Below are positions 23,697-35,100 of a stretch of DNA of 64,000 nt, piece after piece. Under the pieces are notes generated by a model. That model had not been told where the DNA came from, did not search any database, and worked only from the letters and a program-made list of their open reading frames with translations. The stretch comes from Balanoglossus misakiensis. Lineage: Eukaryota > Hemichordata. The position numbers and the translations under genes were made by a program. The stretch is taken from the NCBI GenBank assembly GCA_040954595.2, contig CM082581.2:1302001-1366000 (forward strand). Reading direction: 5' to 3'. How positions within the stretch are numbered: position 1 is the first letter of the stretch; every line of letters starts with the position of its first letter.

Positions 23697-25520
23697 ACAA
23701 CTCTATAAAAAGTCTTATTGCTTAGTACTGGCACGAGGTGGTAAAAAGATGTGCAGCTTTTGACTTATTACAGGCTTACACTTTGTTAGTAATATGAGTC
23801 CCTATTGGTATTGTGCTGGGTTTTTAGGAGCTTGGGCCCCATTCCCTGGATATTTTTTACACCTTGCTCTGAAAACCTGCCACACCTATGCTTCTTGAAT
23901 TTGTCACAGTTGTCCTTGCCAATGAGTGTGCACCTTGAAATTCAAATCAGTCATTTGACCTGGCAGCCATATTCAGTTGAACTTGTTAAATAAATGCAAA
24001 TTAGCTGGGAAAATTTGAAATTGGTCAAAACCACTGGTCAGATTGATTTGACAATTGGTATGCAAGTACCTTATGTCAACCACATACAGTCCTGTATTTT
24101 GAATAGTTTGAATGTTCTATTTTTATGCATTTTTTGCCTTTTTCCTCATTTTTGGTAAAACATCTACTTTTCTAAAATTGATGAGACGACTTCTTTGAAA
24201 TTTAGTATGAAGCTTCATATAGGTGATATGAGTTAGCATACTTTTGTTAAAATGTTGCAAAATTTGCATATTCATAATTTTGGAGCAATTTCGGCCGTTT
24301 TTGAATTTTTTTTTTAAACCGGTTGTTACATTGCTTTGAAATTTGTTAGTCATATTAGGGGTAGCCCAAGTAAGATTTGCATGTATGTTTTTCAAATCAA
24401 CTTGATGAATTGAATAGTATATTTTTGGGATGATTTTTGCCATTTTCGGTCAAAACTCTTCTCAGAACCCCCCACAGTACGTGAAATATCCCATGAATCA
24501 CTCTGGTTTGTACAACCAGAGATTACTCGGTCAAACCAGGCAAAGTTCACATGTGTAGAGAAAATTGTAGACCACTAATACAAATTTTGAGAGCATGCTT
24601 TAAAGGCGAATCTTATTGTCAATTACCATTTCAAATGATAAACAAAATCATGCATTATTGAAAGAGGAGATACAAATTTTATAAAATAAGCAATTGCATA
24701 GCCAGCCGATACAAAAAAGTTTGAAGTAAAACAGGGACACTTGAAACACTTGTTTAATCAAACAAAACGATATTGATTTTTTTCTATAGACAGAACAATG
24801 GAAATTTACATGTTAACTTTCAACAGAGACTGGCCACCTCAGTTAGTCATTGCTTCTTTCCTCCTAAGTGTGACATTTGACGTACATGAATGAATACTTT
24901 GATTTCTATGGCTTTTAAATCTTGATTTTGAAATTTTCACTCTAATTCCTCAACATACTTTTTCTAGATAAATCTTAATACAGTTATATGTACTTCATAT
25001 CATTGTTAGTATCTAAAACAGAAAGTAATTAAATGGACAATCTCGATGATACAAATCATGGAGAGTTGTGGGTAAAATATCGTACTGTGCCCCCTTTACC
25101 CCCACTGCTTTGAAATTTGATTTGAAGGTTTCAGGGTTTGTTCTCATGATAATTTACAGATTGATTTGACAATTGGTATGCAAGTACCTTATGTCAACCA
25201 CATACAATCCTGTATTTTTTTAACTAATAGTTTGAATGTTCTATTTTATGCATTTTTTGCCTTTTTCCTCATTTGTGGTAAAAAAATTTAGTATGAAGCT
25301 TCATGTAGGTGATATGAGTTACAATACTTTTGTTGAAATGTTGCAAAATTTGCATATTGATAATTTTGGAGCAATTTCAGCCTTGTTTAATTAATTTTTT
25401 TTCTCTAAAACCGCTTGTTCCATTGCTTTAAAATTTGTTAGTCATGTTAGGGGTAGCTCAAGTAAGATTTGCATGTATGTTTTTCAAATCAACTTGATGA
25501 ATTGAATAGTATATTTTTGG
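23697..25520. repeat. Decayed ~510-bp units interrupted by a short-TIR insertion
   Basis: Units at about 24000-24460 and 25150-25520 share 'GATTTGACAATTGGTATGCA', 'TATGAAGCTTCAT' and 'GAATTGAATAGTATATTTTT'. Between them (about 24468-25090) is a block with complementary ends, CCCCACAGTACG and CGTACTGTGCCCC, that looks like an inserted element of about 620 bp. The TSD is unclear. Confidence 0.55.
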
Positions 25521-25850
25521 GGGATCAAATCAAATCAAATCAAAACAAACATTTATAAAGCGCCAGAATCAATAACAATGTTATTTCCAAAGGCGCTGAA
25601 AGTATAACATCAGTGTTCGTAGGCTTTGACAAATAGAAATGTCTTGAGTTTTTGTTTGAAAATGTTGAGACTAGAAGCCTGTTGAATGTCAGATGGCAGA
25701 GAATTCCAAAGTTGTGGCGCGACAAGGGAAAAGGCACATCCACCATATGTTTTGAGTCTGTACTTTGGTACACACAACTGGTTCCTTGAGCTGGAGCGCA
25801 GAGCCCGACTAGGCTTATATGATTTTTGATTTGATTTGGTTTCAGGGTGA
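25521..25850 (-). mobile_element. LINE (CR1/L2-like) 3' fragment with GATTT tail
   Basis: The minus strand encodes the usual C-terminal end of CR1/L2-type reverse-transcriptase proteins: RALRSSSRNQLCVPK, RLKTYGGCAFSLVAPQLWNS, LPSDIQQASSLNIFKQKLKT. It is followed by a short 3' region with complementary AGCGCC/GGCGCT blocks and a (TTTGA)n tail (25523-25545 on the plus strand). This is a 5'-truncated insertion into a ~510-bp unit. Confidence 0.8.
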
Positions 25851-26600
25851 TTTCTCATGATGATTTACAAAACCTATGACTGATTACTTTGAAATTTGAG
25901 TAGGAAGTTAATTGGATGTGTTTGTTTAGATAATGGAATCAAATAAAGTTATTCATTCTTCACCTTCATTCTTCACCTCATTTCATTTATTGGCTGGTTT
26001 GTCTATTGTATCAGGGAAGAGTACTTGCCATCCCACCCCACCGATGCAAACTTTGAGTGGCAAAAGTAAAATTTGTCATAACATTGAGTTAATTTGCTTT
26101 TGGGCTCACTAAAATGCAACTTTGAGCTCTGTATTTGTACAAAATTTTCATTAATTGGCTGGTTTGTCTATTGTACCAGGCCAGCATACATAAGATCAAG
26201 ATGTTTTCGGGGCTGGGGGGGGGCATCATATTTTATTGCCTCTCTATGTGTGTGTCTGTCTGTCTGTACTCCTGTGTAGACTTTTTCTAGTGTAATCACT
26301 AAATGAGACCACAGTGTCCTTGACGCTATTTTTTGCGATTTTCAATGACCCTGGGGTAACCTTTGACCAGCTTTCATATATCTTGGTATTCACAGCACAA
26401 TACAGCCTTGGCATACCCTGGTAACCATGGGAACCGTTTGGGCCCAACCAATGGTGCTGGCAGCGTTAATTTTTAAATGATTTCTTCTTGTCGTTTTCTT
26501 TATCAATATGATGACTTGACCTAATCAGATTATTAAAATAATTTCATTCTTTTTTTACATTAGGTTCTTTGGTAACACTGCTGCTGGAGGGAGTGTAATA
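25851..26600. repeat. Repeat fragments, no gene
   Basis: 26030-26190 is an inverted, diverged fragment of the PIF/Harbinger-like element (AGTTAATTTGCTTTTG, AACTTTGAGCTCTGTATTT). 26225-26475 resembles the repeat at the window's left edge. A GTGTGTCTGTCTGTCTG microsatellite lies at 26248-26268. Confidence 0.55.
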
Positions 26601-26601
26601 T

Positions 26602-27262
26602 TTGTAACGACGTCGCCACCTAATACTGTACTGGAGGTATGAACTTAAACTTGTAACGACGCCGCCACCTAATACTGTACTGGAGAGATGAAGTTAATAC
26701 TTGTAACGACGCCGCCACCTAATACTGTACTGGAGAGATGAAGTTAATACTTGTAACGACGCCGCCACCTAATACTGTACTGGAGAGATGAAGTTAATAC
26801 TTGTAACGACGCCGCCACCTAATACTGTACTGGAGAGATGAAGTTAATACTTGTAACGACGCCGCCACCTAATACTGTACTGGAGAGATGAAGTTAATAC
26901 TTGTAACGACGCTGCCACCTAATACTGTACTGGAGAGATGAAGTTAATACTTGTAACGACGCCGCCACCTAATACTGTACTGGAGAGATGAAGTTAATAC
27001 TTGTAACGACGCCGCCACCTAATACTGTACTGGAGGGATGAACTTAAACTTGTAACGACGCCGCCACCTAATACTGTACTGGAGAGATGAAGTTAATACT
27101 TGTAACGACGCCGCCACCTAATACTGTACTGGAGAGATGAAGTTAATACTTGTAACGCCGCCGCCACCTAATACTGTACTGGAGAGATGAACTTAATACT
27201 TGTAACGACGCCGCCACCTTATACTGTACTGGAGGGATGAACTTAAACCTGTAACGACGCCA
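26602..27262. repeat. 50-bp minisatellite, 13 copies
   Basis: Copies start at 26602, 26651, 26701, 26751, 26801, 26851, 26901, 26951, 27001, 27050, 27100, 27150 and 27200, with a partial copy after. Core: TTGTAACGACGCCGCCACCT then AATACTGTACTGGAGAGATG. Most units are identical; variants (AGGGATG, CGTCGCC, CGCCGCC) sit toward the ends. The period is not a multiple of three. Confidence 0.95.
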
Positions 27263-27347
27263 GATGATGCTCCTGTGACCAGAGGGATGAACGACGCCAT
27301 GATTTGTTGATCTGATCTAATTAATAATATTCATTCTTTTTTTTCAA

Positions 27348-27450
27348 TAGGTTCATTGGTATTATCATCGCCGGAGGGAGTCTAATCAATATCTACAACA
27401 ACGCCGCACCAGATAACAATATCAAAACCAGAGGGATGCTGTCAATAGGT
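27348..27450 (+). other. Exon-like paralogue of the minisatellite's left flank
   Basis: TTTTTTTTCAATAG/GTTCATTGGT (27338-27357) parallels TTTTTTTACATTAG/GTTCTTTGGT (26551-26573). The downstream frames are related (FIGIIIAGGSLINIYNNAAP versus FFGNTAAGGSVIFVTTSPPN). Both have acceptor-like starts. I do not recognise the peptide and found no neighbouring exon. Confidence 0.3.
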
Positions 27451-27625
27451 TAGGCTAATAAAAATGGTTTAATCTGAGGGAATGGTAAAGGGTTGGTGTA
27501 TGAATATGTTAGGGTAATAAAAAATGGTATAATCTAACGGAATGGTGAAGGGTTGGTGTATAAACAGGTTAGGCTAATAAAAATGGTATAATCTAATGAA
27601 ATGGTGAAGGGTTGGTGTATGATGA
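27448..27625. repeat. ~67-bp tandem repeat, three copies
   Basis: Three units carry GGTTAGGCTAATAAAAATGG, TATAATCTAA, GGAATGG and GAAGGGTTGGTGTAT in order. 27640-28010 then continues as degenerate GGTATAATAATAA-type sequence. Confidence 0.8.
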
Positions 27626-28059
27626 CTAATAAGACATTGTGCACAAGGGTACTATAATAAAACTGTCTGCAAGGGTATAATATTATGGTTTCAAGGGTAT
27701 GATAAGTAATTAAAATACTATAAAAACATGAGTAATGCCACGTGGTAAATAAAAACTGTACATGTACAGAGGGTAAATACCGGTATAATATATAAAGGTG
27801 TTAACATCAATGGTGTAATAATAAAAAAAATGGGTAACACATGGTTTTGGTGGTATAATAATAATAAAATGGTATTAACTTGATGGTATAAACATTATGG
27901 GATGTGTATAAACGGTGTTAATATTACAAAGGTATAATGATTAGTTGGGGTGTAATAATAAGAAATTTAAAATCATTGGGTAATTTATTAGTGTCAGGTT
28001 GGGTAAAATAATTGTTGCTATGCATTCGTGTAATAATTGTCTGCGGATTTTTTGCAGCG

Positions 28060-28250
28060 TTACCCGCGTTCGCGTTCTTCATTGCAGGTCGCTCGTCATG
28101 TAATGGAATTTCGCCGTGTGCCCGTTTGATTCGCCGATGGATTTTTTACAACATTACCCGCGTTCGCGTTCTTCATCGCAGTTGGATCGTCGTGTAATGG
28201 AATTTCGCCGTGTGCCCGTTTGATTCGCCGATGGATTTTTTGCTTTCGTC
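28060..28250. repeat. 94-bp tandem duplication
   Basis: TACCCGCGTTCGCGTTCTTC at 28061 and 28155 starts two nearly identical copies containing TGTAATGGAATTTCGCCGTG and GATTCGCCGATGGATTTTTT. It is more GC- and CpG-rich than its surroundings. No gene is seen. Confidence 0.8.
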
Positions 28251-28668
28251 ATCGTAATTCCCGCATCAACAAGAATCCTCAATCTCGCGTAACAACAATA
28301 CATCAAAATGTACACAGAAAAATAGGAGTCGGCAAGACAATTCTGGTTAGTTTGAGCCCCAACCTTTTAAAATTCACAACGGGGGAGGGGGCAGTTTTTC
28401 CTCATTTTATATTTGGCTCGAGGTTTTTAACTGTCCCCAGGCGCGTAAAGTTAGTTAGTTTATCACACAGTATGTAATTATCTTGCTTGATTTAAAAAAA
28501 CACTAAAATTGTATGGGGGAGCTTCTTGCGATTTGCACTTAAGAAACTGATGGTTTGTACCCATAGATAATATTTAGTATTAAGCACATAATTGCCTGGA
28601 AATAAAAATTAACTCAAGGGTAGAATGCAACAGTTAATTTTGTGCAATATCAACAGGAGCTATTTTGG

Positions 28669-28773
28669 CACATTATTTCAGTTTGATAAACACTGTTTTT
28701 GCTCATTGTTTCATTTCGACCACATTATTTCAGTTTGATAAACACTGTTTTTGCTTATTGTTTCATTTCAACC
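28669..28773. repeat. 52-bp tandem duplication
   Basis: Two adjacent copies of a unit with CACATTATTTCAGTTTGATA and AACACTGTTTTTGCT differ at three or four bases. Confidence 0.8.
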
Positions 28774-28908
28774 ACTTTTGTCACCTTGTTTTAAATTGAA
28801 TGCAAGCATTGTTTCTGTTTGACCACTACTTGGGGTAATTGTTCCAAATTGGTATGCAAGATATTTTACATCAGCAGTTAGCCATCTAGCCACACTTTAG
28901 CTGCACAG

Positions 28909-29036
28909 CATATGAAAAATAATGAAATTCATGCAAAAAGCAAAAAAGTATTATGGGTATAATGCCATTGCAGCATTGGCGGTTCGACTCCGTCGATACT
29001 TACTTTGAAGCATAAGTCTTCATTATTTTTCATATG
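28909..29036. repeat. Inverted repeat enclosing a tRNA-like fold
   Basis: CATATGAAAAATAATGAA (28909-28926) and its exact complement (29019-29036) bracket 28946-29002. That segment can fold as a 7-bp stem (AAGTATT with GATACTT, one T-G), a 5-bp stem AATGC/GCATT with 7-nt loop CATTGCA, and a 5-bp stem GGCGG/CCGTC with 7-nt loop TTCGACT. GGTTCGACTCC matches the RNA polymerase III B box. The D-arm and variable loop are missing, so this is a tRNA-derived or tRNA-mimicking relic rather than a working tRNA. Confidence 0.5.
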
Positions 29037-29199
29037 TAATAAATAAAACTCTTCCAAATTCATATCTTTGTTTTAAGTTTGTGCTTTTGCTTCAGTTAGG
29101 GGGCCCACATTTACCAAACCTGTCTTGCCATCTTTTCACATTTCTTCAAATATGCAGCGCCAGCGGTAGGCAGTATTTGATCAAATTGACCCACAAATC

Positions 29200-32100
29200 A
29201 CTCAAAATTAATAGGCAGGATACTGTCCACTCTGGCCTGGTTACTGTCTGGCCTGCTTAATGTTGACGCAAAGGTTGACCCCACCGAACACTCAAAATTA
29301 ATAGGCAGCATACTGGCCACTCTGGCCTAGTTAATGTTGACGCAAAGGTTGACCCCCACCAAACACTCAAAATTAATGGGCACGATACTGGCCACTCTGG
29401 CCTAGTTAATGTTGACGCAAAGGTTGACCCCACCAAACACTCAAAATCAATGGGCAGCATACTGTCCACTATGGCCTGGTTACTGTGTGCTCTGGTTAAT
29501 GTTGACGCAAAGGTTGACCCCACCAAACACTCAAAATTAATGGGCAGCACACTGTCCACTACGGCCTGGTTACTGTGTGCTCTGGTTAATGTTGATGCAA
29601 AGGTTGACCCCACCAAACACTCAAAATTAATGGGCAGAACACTGTCCACTATGGCCTGGTTACTGTGTGCTCTGGTTAATGTTGATGCAAAGGTTGACCC
29701 CACCAAACACTCAAAATTAATGGGCAGGATACTGGCCACTCTGGCCTAGTTAATGTTGACGCAAAGGTTGACCCCCACCAAACACTCAAAATTAATGGGC
29801 ACGATACTGGCCACTCTGGCCTAGTTAATGTTGACGCAAAGGTTGACCCCACCAAACACTCAAAATTAATGGACAGAACACTGTCCACTACGGCCTGGTT
29901 ACTGTGTGCTCTGGTTAATGTTGACGCAAAGGTTGACCCCCACCAAACACTCAAAATTAATGGGCACGATACTGGCCACTCTGGCCTAGTTAATGTTGAC
30001 GCAAAGGTTGACCCCACCAAACACTCAAAATTAATGGGCACGATACTGGCCACTCTGGCCTAGTTAATGTTGACGCAAAGGTTGACCCCCACCAAACACT
30101 CAAAATTAATGGGCACGATACTGGCCACTCTGGCCTAGTTAATGTTGACGCAAAGGTTGACCCCCACGAAACACTCAAAATTAATGGGCACGATACTGGC
30201 CACTCTGGCCTAGTTAATGTTGACGCAAAGGTTGACCCCACCAAACACTCAAAATTAATGGGCAGCACACTGTCCACTACGGCCTGGTTACTGTGTGCTC
30301 TGGTTAATGTTGACGCAAAGGTTGACCCCACCAAACACTCAAAATTAATGGGCAGAACACTGTCCACTATGGCCTGGTTACTGTGTGCTCTGGTTAATGT
30401 TGACGCAAAGGTTGACCCCACCAAACACTCAAAATTAATGGGCAGAACACTGTCCACTACGGCCTGGTTATTGTGTGCTCTGGTTAATGTTGATGCAAAG
30501 GTTGACGCCACCAAACACTCAAAATCAATGGGCAGCATACTGTCCACTATGGCCTGGTTACTGTGTGCTCTGGTTAATGTTGACGCAAAGGTTGACCCCA
30601 CCAAACACTCAAAATTAATGGGCAGAACACTGTCCACTATGGCCTGGTTACTGTGTGCTCTGGTTAATGTTGACGCAAAGGTTGACCCCACCAAACACTC
30701 AAAATTAATGGGCAGCACACTGTCCACTACGGCCTGGTTACTGTGTGCTCTGGTTAATGTTGACGCAAAGGTTGACCCCACCAAACACTCAAAATTAATG
30801 GGCAGAACACTGTCCACTACGGCCTGGTTACTGTGTGCTCTGGTTAATGTTGACGCAAAGGTTGACCCCACCAAACACTCAAAATTAATGGGCAGAACAC
30901 TGTCCACTATGGCCTGGTTACTGTGTGCTCTGGTTAATGTTGACGCAAAGGTTGACCCCACCAAACACTCAAAATTAATGGGCAGAACACTGTCCACTAC
31001 GGCCTGGTTACTGTGTGCTCTGGTTAATGTTGACGCAAAGGTTGACCCCACCAAACACTCAAAATTAATGGGCAGAACACTGTCCACTACGGCCTGGTTA
31101 CTGTGTGCTCTGGTTAATGTTGACGCAAAGGTTGACCCCACCAAACACTCAAAATTAATGGGCAGCACACTGTCCACTATGGCCTGGTTACTGTGTGCTC
31201 TGGTTAATGTTGACGCAAAGGTTGACCCCACCAAACACTCAAAATTAATGGGCAGAACACTGTCCACTACGGCCTGGTTACTGTGTGCTCTGGTTAATGT
31301 TGACGCAAAGGTTGACCCCACCAAACACTCAAAATTAATGGGCAGAACACTGTCCACTATGGCCTGGTTACTGTGTGCTCTGGTTAATGTTGACGCAAAG
31401 GTTGACCCCACCAAACACTCAAAATTAATGGGCAGAACACTGTCCACTACGGCCTGGTTACTGTGTGCTCTGGTTAATGTTGACGCAAAGGTTGACCCCA
31501 CCAAACACTCAAAATTAATGGGCAGAACACTGTCCACTACGGCCTGGTTACTGTGTGCTCTGGTTAATGTTGACGCAAAGGTTGACCCCACCAAACACTC
31601 AAAATTAATGGGCAGCACACTGTCCACTATGGCCTGGTTACTGTGTGCTCTGGTTAATGTTGACGCAAAGGTTGACCCCACCAAACACTCAAAATTAATG
31701 GGCAGAACACTGTCCACTACGGCCTGGTTACTGTGTGCTCTGGTTAATGTTGACGCAAAGGTTGACCCCCACCAAACACTCAAAATTAATGGGCACGATA
31801 CTGGCCACTCTGGCCTAGTTAATGTTGACGCAAAGGTTGACCCCACCAAACACTCAAAATTAATGGGCACGATACTGGCCACTCTGGCCTAGTTAATGTT
31901 GACGCAAAGGTTGACCCCACCAAACACTCATAATTAATGGGCACGATACTGGCCACTCTGGCCTAGTTAATGTTGACGCAAAGGTTGACCCCACCAAACA
32001 CTCAAAATTAATGGGCACGATACTGGCCACTCTGGCCTAGTTAATGTTGACGCAAAGGTTGAACCCACCAAACACTCAAAATTAATGGGCAGAACACTGT

Positions 32101-35100
32101 CCACTATGGCCTGATTACTCTGTGCTCTGGTTAATGTTGACGCAAAGGTTGACCCCACCAAACACTCAAAATTAATGGGCAGAACACTGTCCACTATGGC
32201 CTGATTACTCTGTGCTCTGGTTAATGTTGACGCAAAGGTTGACCCCACCAAACACTCAAAATTAATGGGCAGCACACTGTCCACTATGGCCTGGTTACTG
32301 TGTGCTCTGGTTAATGTTGACGCAAAGGTTGACCCCACCAAACACTCAAAATTAATGGGCAGAACACTGTCCACTACGGCCTGGTTACTGTGTGCTCTGG
32401 TTAATGTTGACGCAAAGGTTGACCCCACCAAACACTCAACATTAATGGGCAGCACACTGTCCACTATGGCCTGGTTACTGTGTGCTCTGGTTAATGTTGA
32501 CGCAAAGGTTGACCCCACCAAACACTCAAAATTAATGGGCAGAACACTGTCCACTATGGCCTGGTTACTCTGTGCTCTGGTTAATGTTGACGCAAAGGTT
32601 GACCCCACCAAACACTCAAAATTAATGGGCAGAACACTGTCCACTATGGCCTGGTTACTCTGTGCTCTGGTTAATGTTGACGCAAAGGTTGACCCCACCA
32701 AACACTCAAAATTAATGGGCAGAACACTGTCCACTACGGCCTGGTTACTGTGTGCTCTGGTTAATGTTGACGCAAAGGTTGACCCCACCAAACACTCAAA
32801 ATTAATGGGCAGAACACTGTCCACTACGGCCTGGTTACTGTGTGCTCTGGTTAATGTTGACGCAAAGGTTGACCCCCACCAAACACTCAAAATTAATGGG
32901 CACGATACTGGCCACTCTGGCCTAGTTAATGTTGACGCAAAGGTTGACCCCACCAAACACTCAAAATTAATGGGCACGATACTGGCCACTCTGGCCTAGT
33001 TAATGTTGACGCAAAGGTTGACCCCACCAAACACTCAAAATTAATGGGCACGATACTGGCCACTCTGGCCTAGTTAATGTTGACGCAAAGGTTGACCCCA
33101 CCAAACACTCAAAATTAATGGGCACGATACTGGCCACTCTGGCCTAGTTAATGTTGACGCAAAGGTTGAACCCACCAAACACTCAAAATTAATGGGCAGA
33201 ACACTGTCCACTATGGCCTGGTTACTCTGTGCTCTGGTTAATGTTGACGCAAAGGTTGACCCCACCAAACACTCAAAATTAATGGGCAGCACACTGTCCA
33301 CTATGGCCTGGTTACTGTGTGCTCTGGTTAATGTTGACGCAAAGGTTGACCCCACCAAACACTCAAAATTAATGGGCAGAACACTGTCCACTACGGCCTG
33401 GTTACTGTGTGCTCTGGTTAATGTTGACGCAAAGGTTGACCCCACCAAACACTCAAAATTAATGGGCAGCACACTGTCCACTATGGCCTGGTTACTGTGT
33501 GCTCTGGTTAATGTTGACGCAAAGGTTGACCCCACCAAACACTCAAAATTAATGGGCAGAACACTGTCCACTACGGCCTGGTTACTGTGTGCTCTGGTTA
33601 ATGTTGACGCAAAGGTTGACCCCACCAAACACTCAAAATTAATGGGCAGAACACTGTCCACTACGGCCTGGTTACTGTGTGCTCTGGTTAATGTTGACGC
33701 AAAGGTTGACCCCACCAAACACTCAAAATTAATGGGCAGAACACTGTCCACTATGGCCTGGTTACTGTGTGCTCTGGTTAATGTTGACGCAAAGGTTGAC
33801 CCCACCAAACACTCAAAATTAATGGGCAGCACACTGTCCACTACGGCCTGGTTACTGTGTGCTCTGGTTAATGTTGACGCAAAGGTTGACCCCACCAAAC
33901 ACTCAAAATTAATGGGCAGAACACTGTCCACTATGGCCTGGTTACTGTGTGCTCTGGTTAATGTTGACGCAAAGGTTGACCCCACCAAACACTCAAAATT
34001 AATGGGCAGCACACTGTCCACTATGGCCTGGTTACTGTGTGCTCTGGTTAATGTTGACGCAAAGGTTGACCCCACCAAACACTCAAAATTAATGGGCAGA
34101 ACACTGTCCACTACGGCCTGGTTACTGTGTGCTCTGGTTAATGTTGACGCAAAGGTTGACCCCCACCAAACACTCAAAATTAATGGGCACGATACTGGCC
34201 ACTCTGGCCTAGTTAATGTTGACGCAAAGGTTGACCCCACCAAACACTCAAAATTAATGGGCACGATACTGGCCACTCTGGCCTAGTTAATGTTGACGCA
34301 AAGGTTGACCCCACCAAACACTCAAAATTAATGGGCACGATACTGGCCACTCTGGCCTAGTTAATGTTGACGCAAAGGTTGACCCCACCAAACACTCAAA
34401 ATTAATGGGCACGATACTGGCCACTCTGGCCTAGTTAATGTTGACGCAAAGGTTGACCCCACCAAACACTCAAAATTAATGGGCACGATACTGGCCACTC
34501 TGGCCTACTTAATGTTGACGCAAAGGTTGACCGCACCAAACACTCAAAATTAATGGGCAGAACACTGTCCACTACGGCCTGGTTACTGTGTGCTCTGGTT
34601 AATGTTGACGCAAAGGTTGACCCCACCAAACACTCAAAATTAATGGGCAGAACACTGTCCACTCGACCTGGTTACTGTGTGCTCTGGTTAATGTTGACGC
34701 AAAGGTTGACCCCACCAAACACTCAAAATTAATGGGCAGAACACTGTCCACTACGGCCTGGTTACTGTGTGCTCTGGTTAATGTTGACGCAAAGGTTGAC
34801 CCCACCAAACACTCAAAATTAATGGGCAGCACACTGTCCACTATGGCCTGGTTACTGTGTGCTCTGGTTAATGTTGACGCAAAGGTTGACCCCACCAAAC
34901 ACTCAAAATTAATGGGCAGAACACTGTCCACTACGGCCTGGTTACTGTGTGCTCTGGTTAATGTTGACGCAAAGGTTGACCCCCATCAAACACTCAAAAT
35001 TAATGGGCACGATACTGGCCACTCTGGCCTGGTTACTGTGTGCTCTGGTTAATGTTGACGCAAAGGTTGACCCCACCAAACACTCAAAATTAATGGGCAG

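Noticed and set aside
28946-29002. Functional tRNA gene
   Set aside because: The D-arm, variable loop and A box are missing and the anticodon-like loop lacks U33, so only a tRNA-like relic is claimed.
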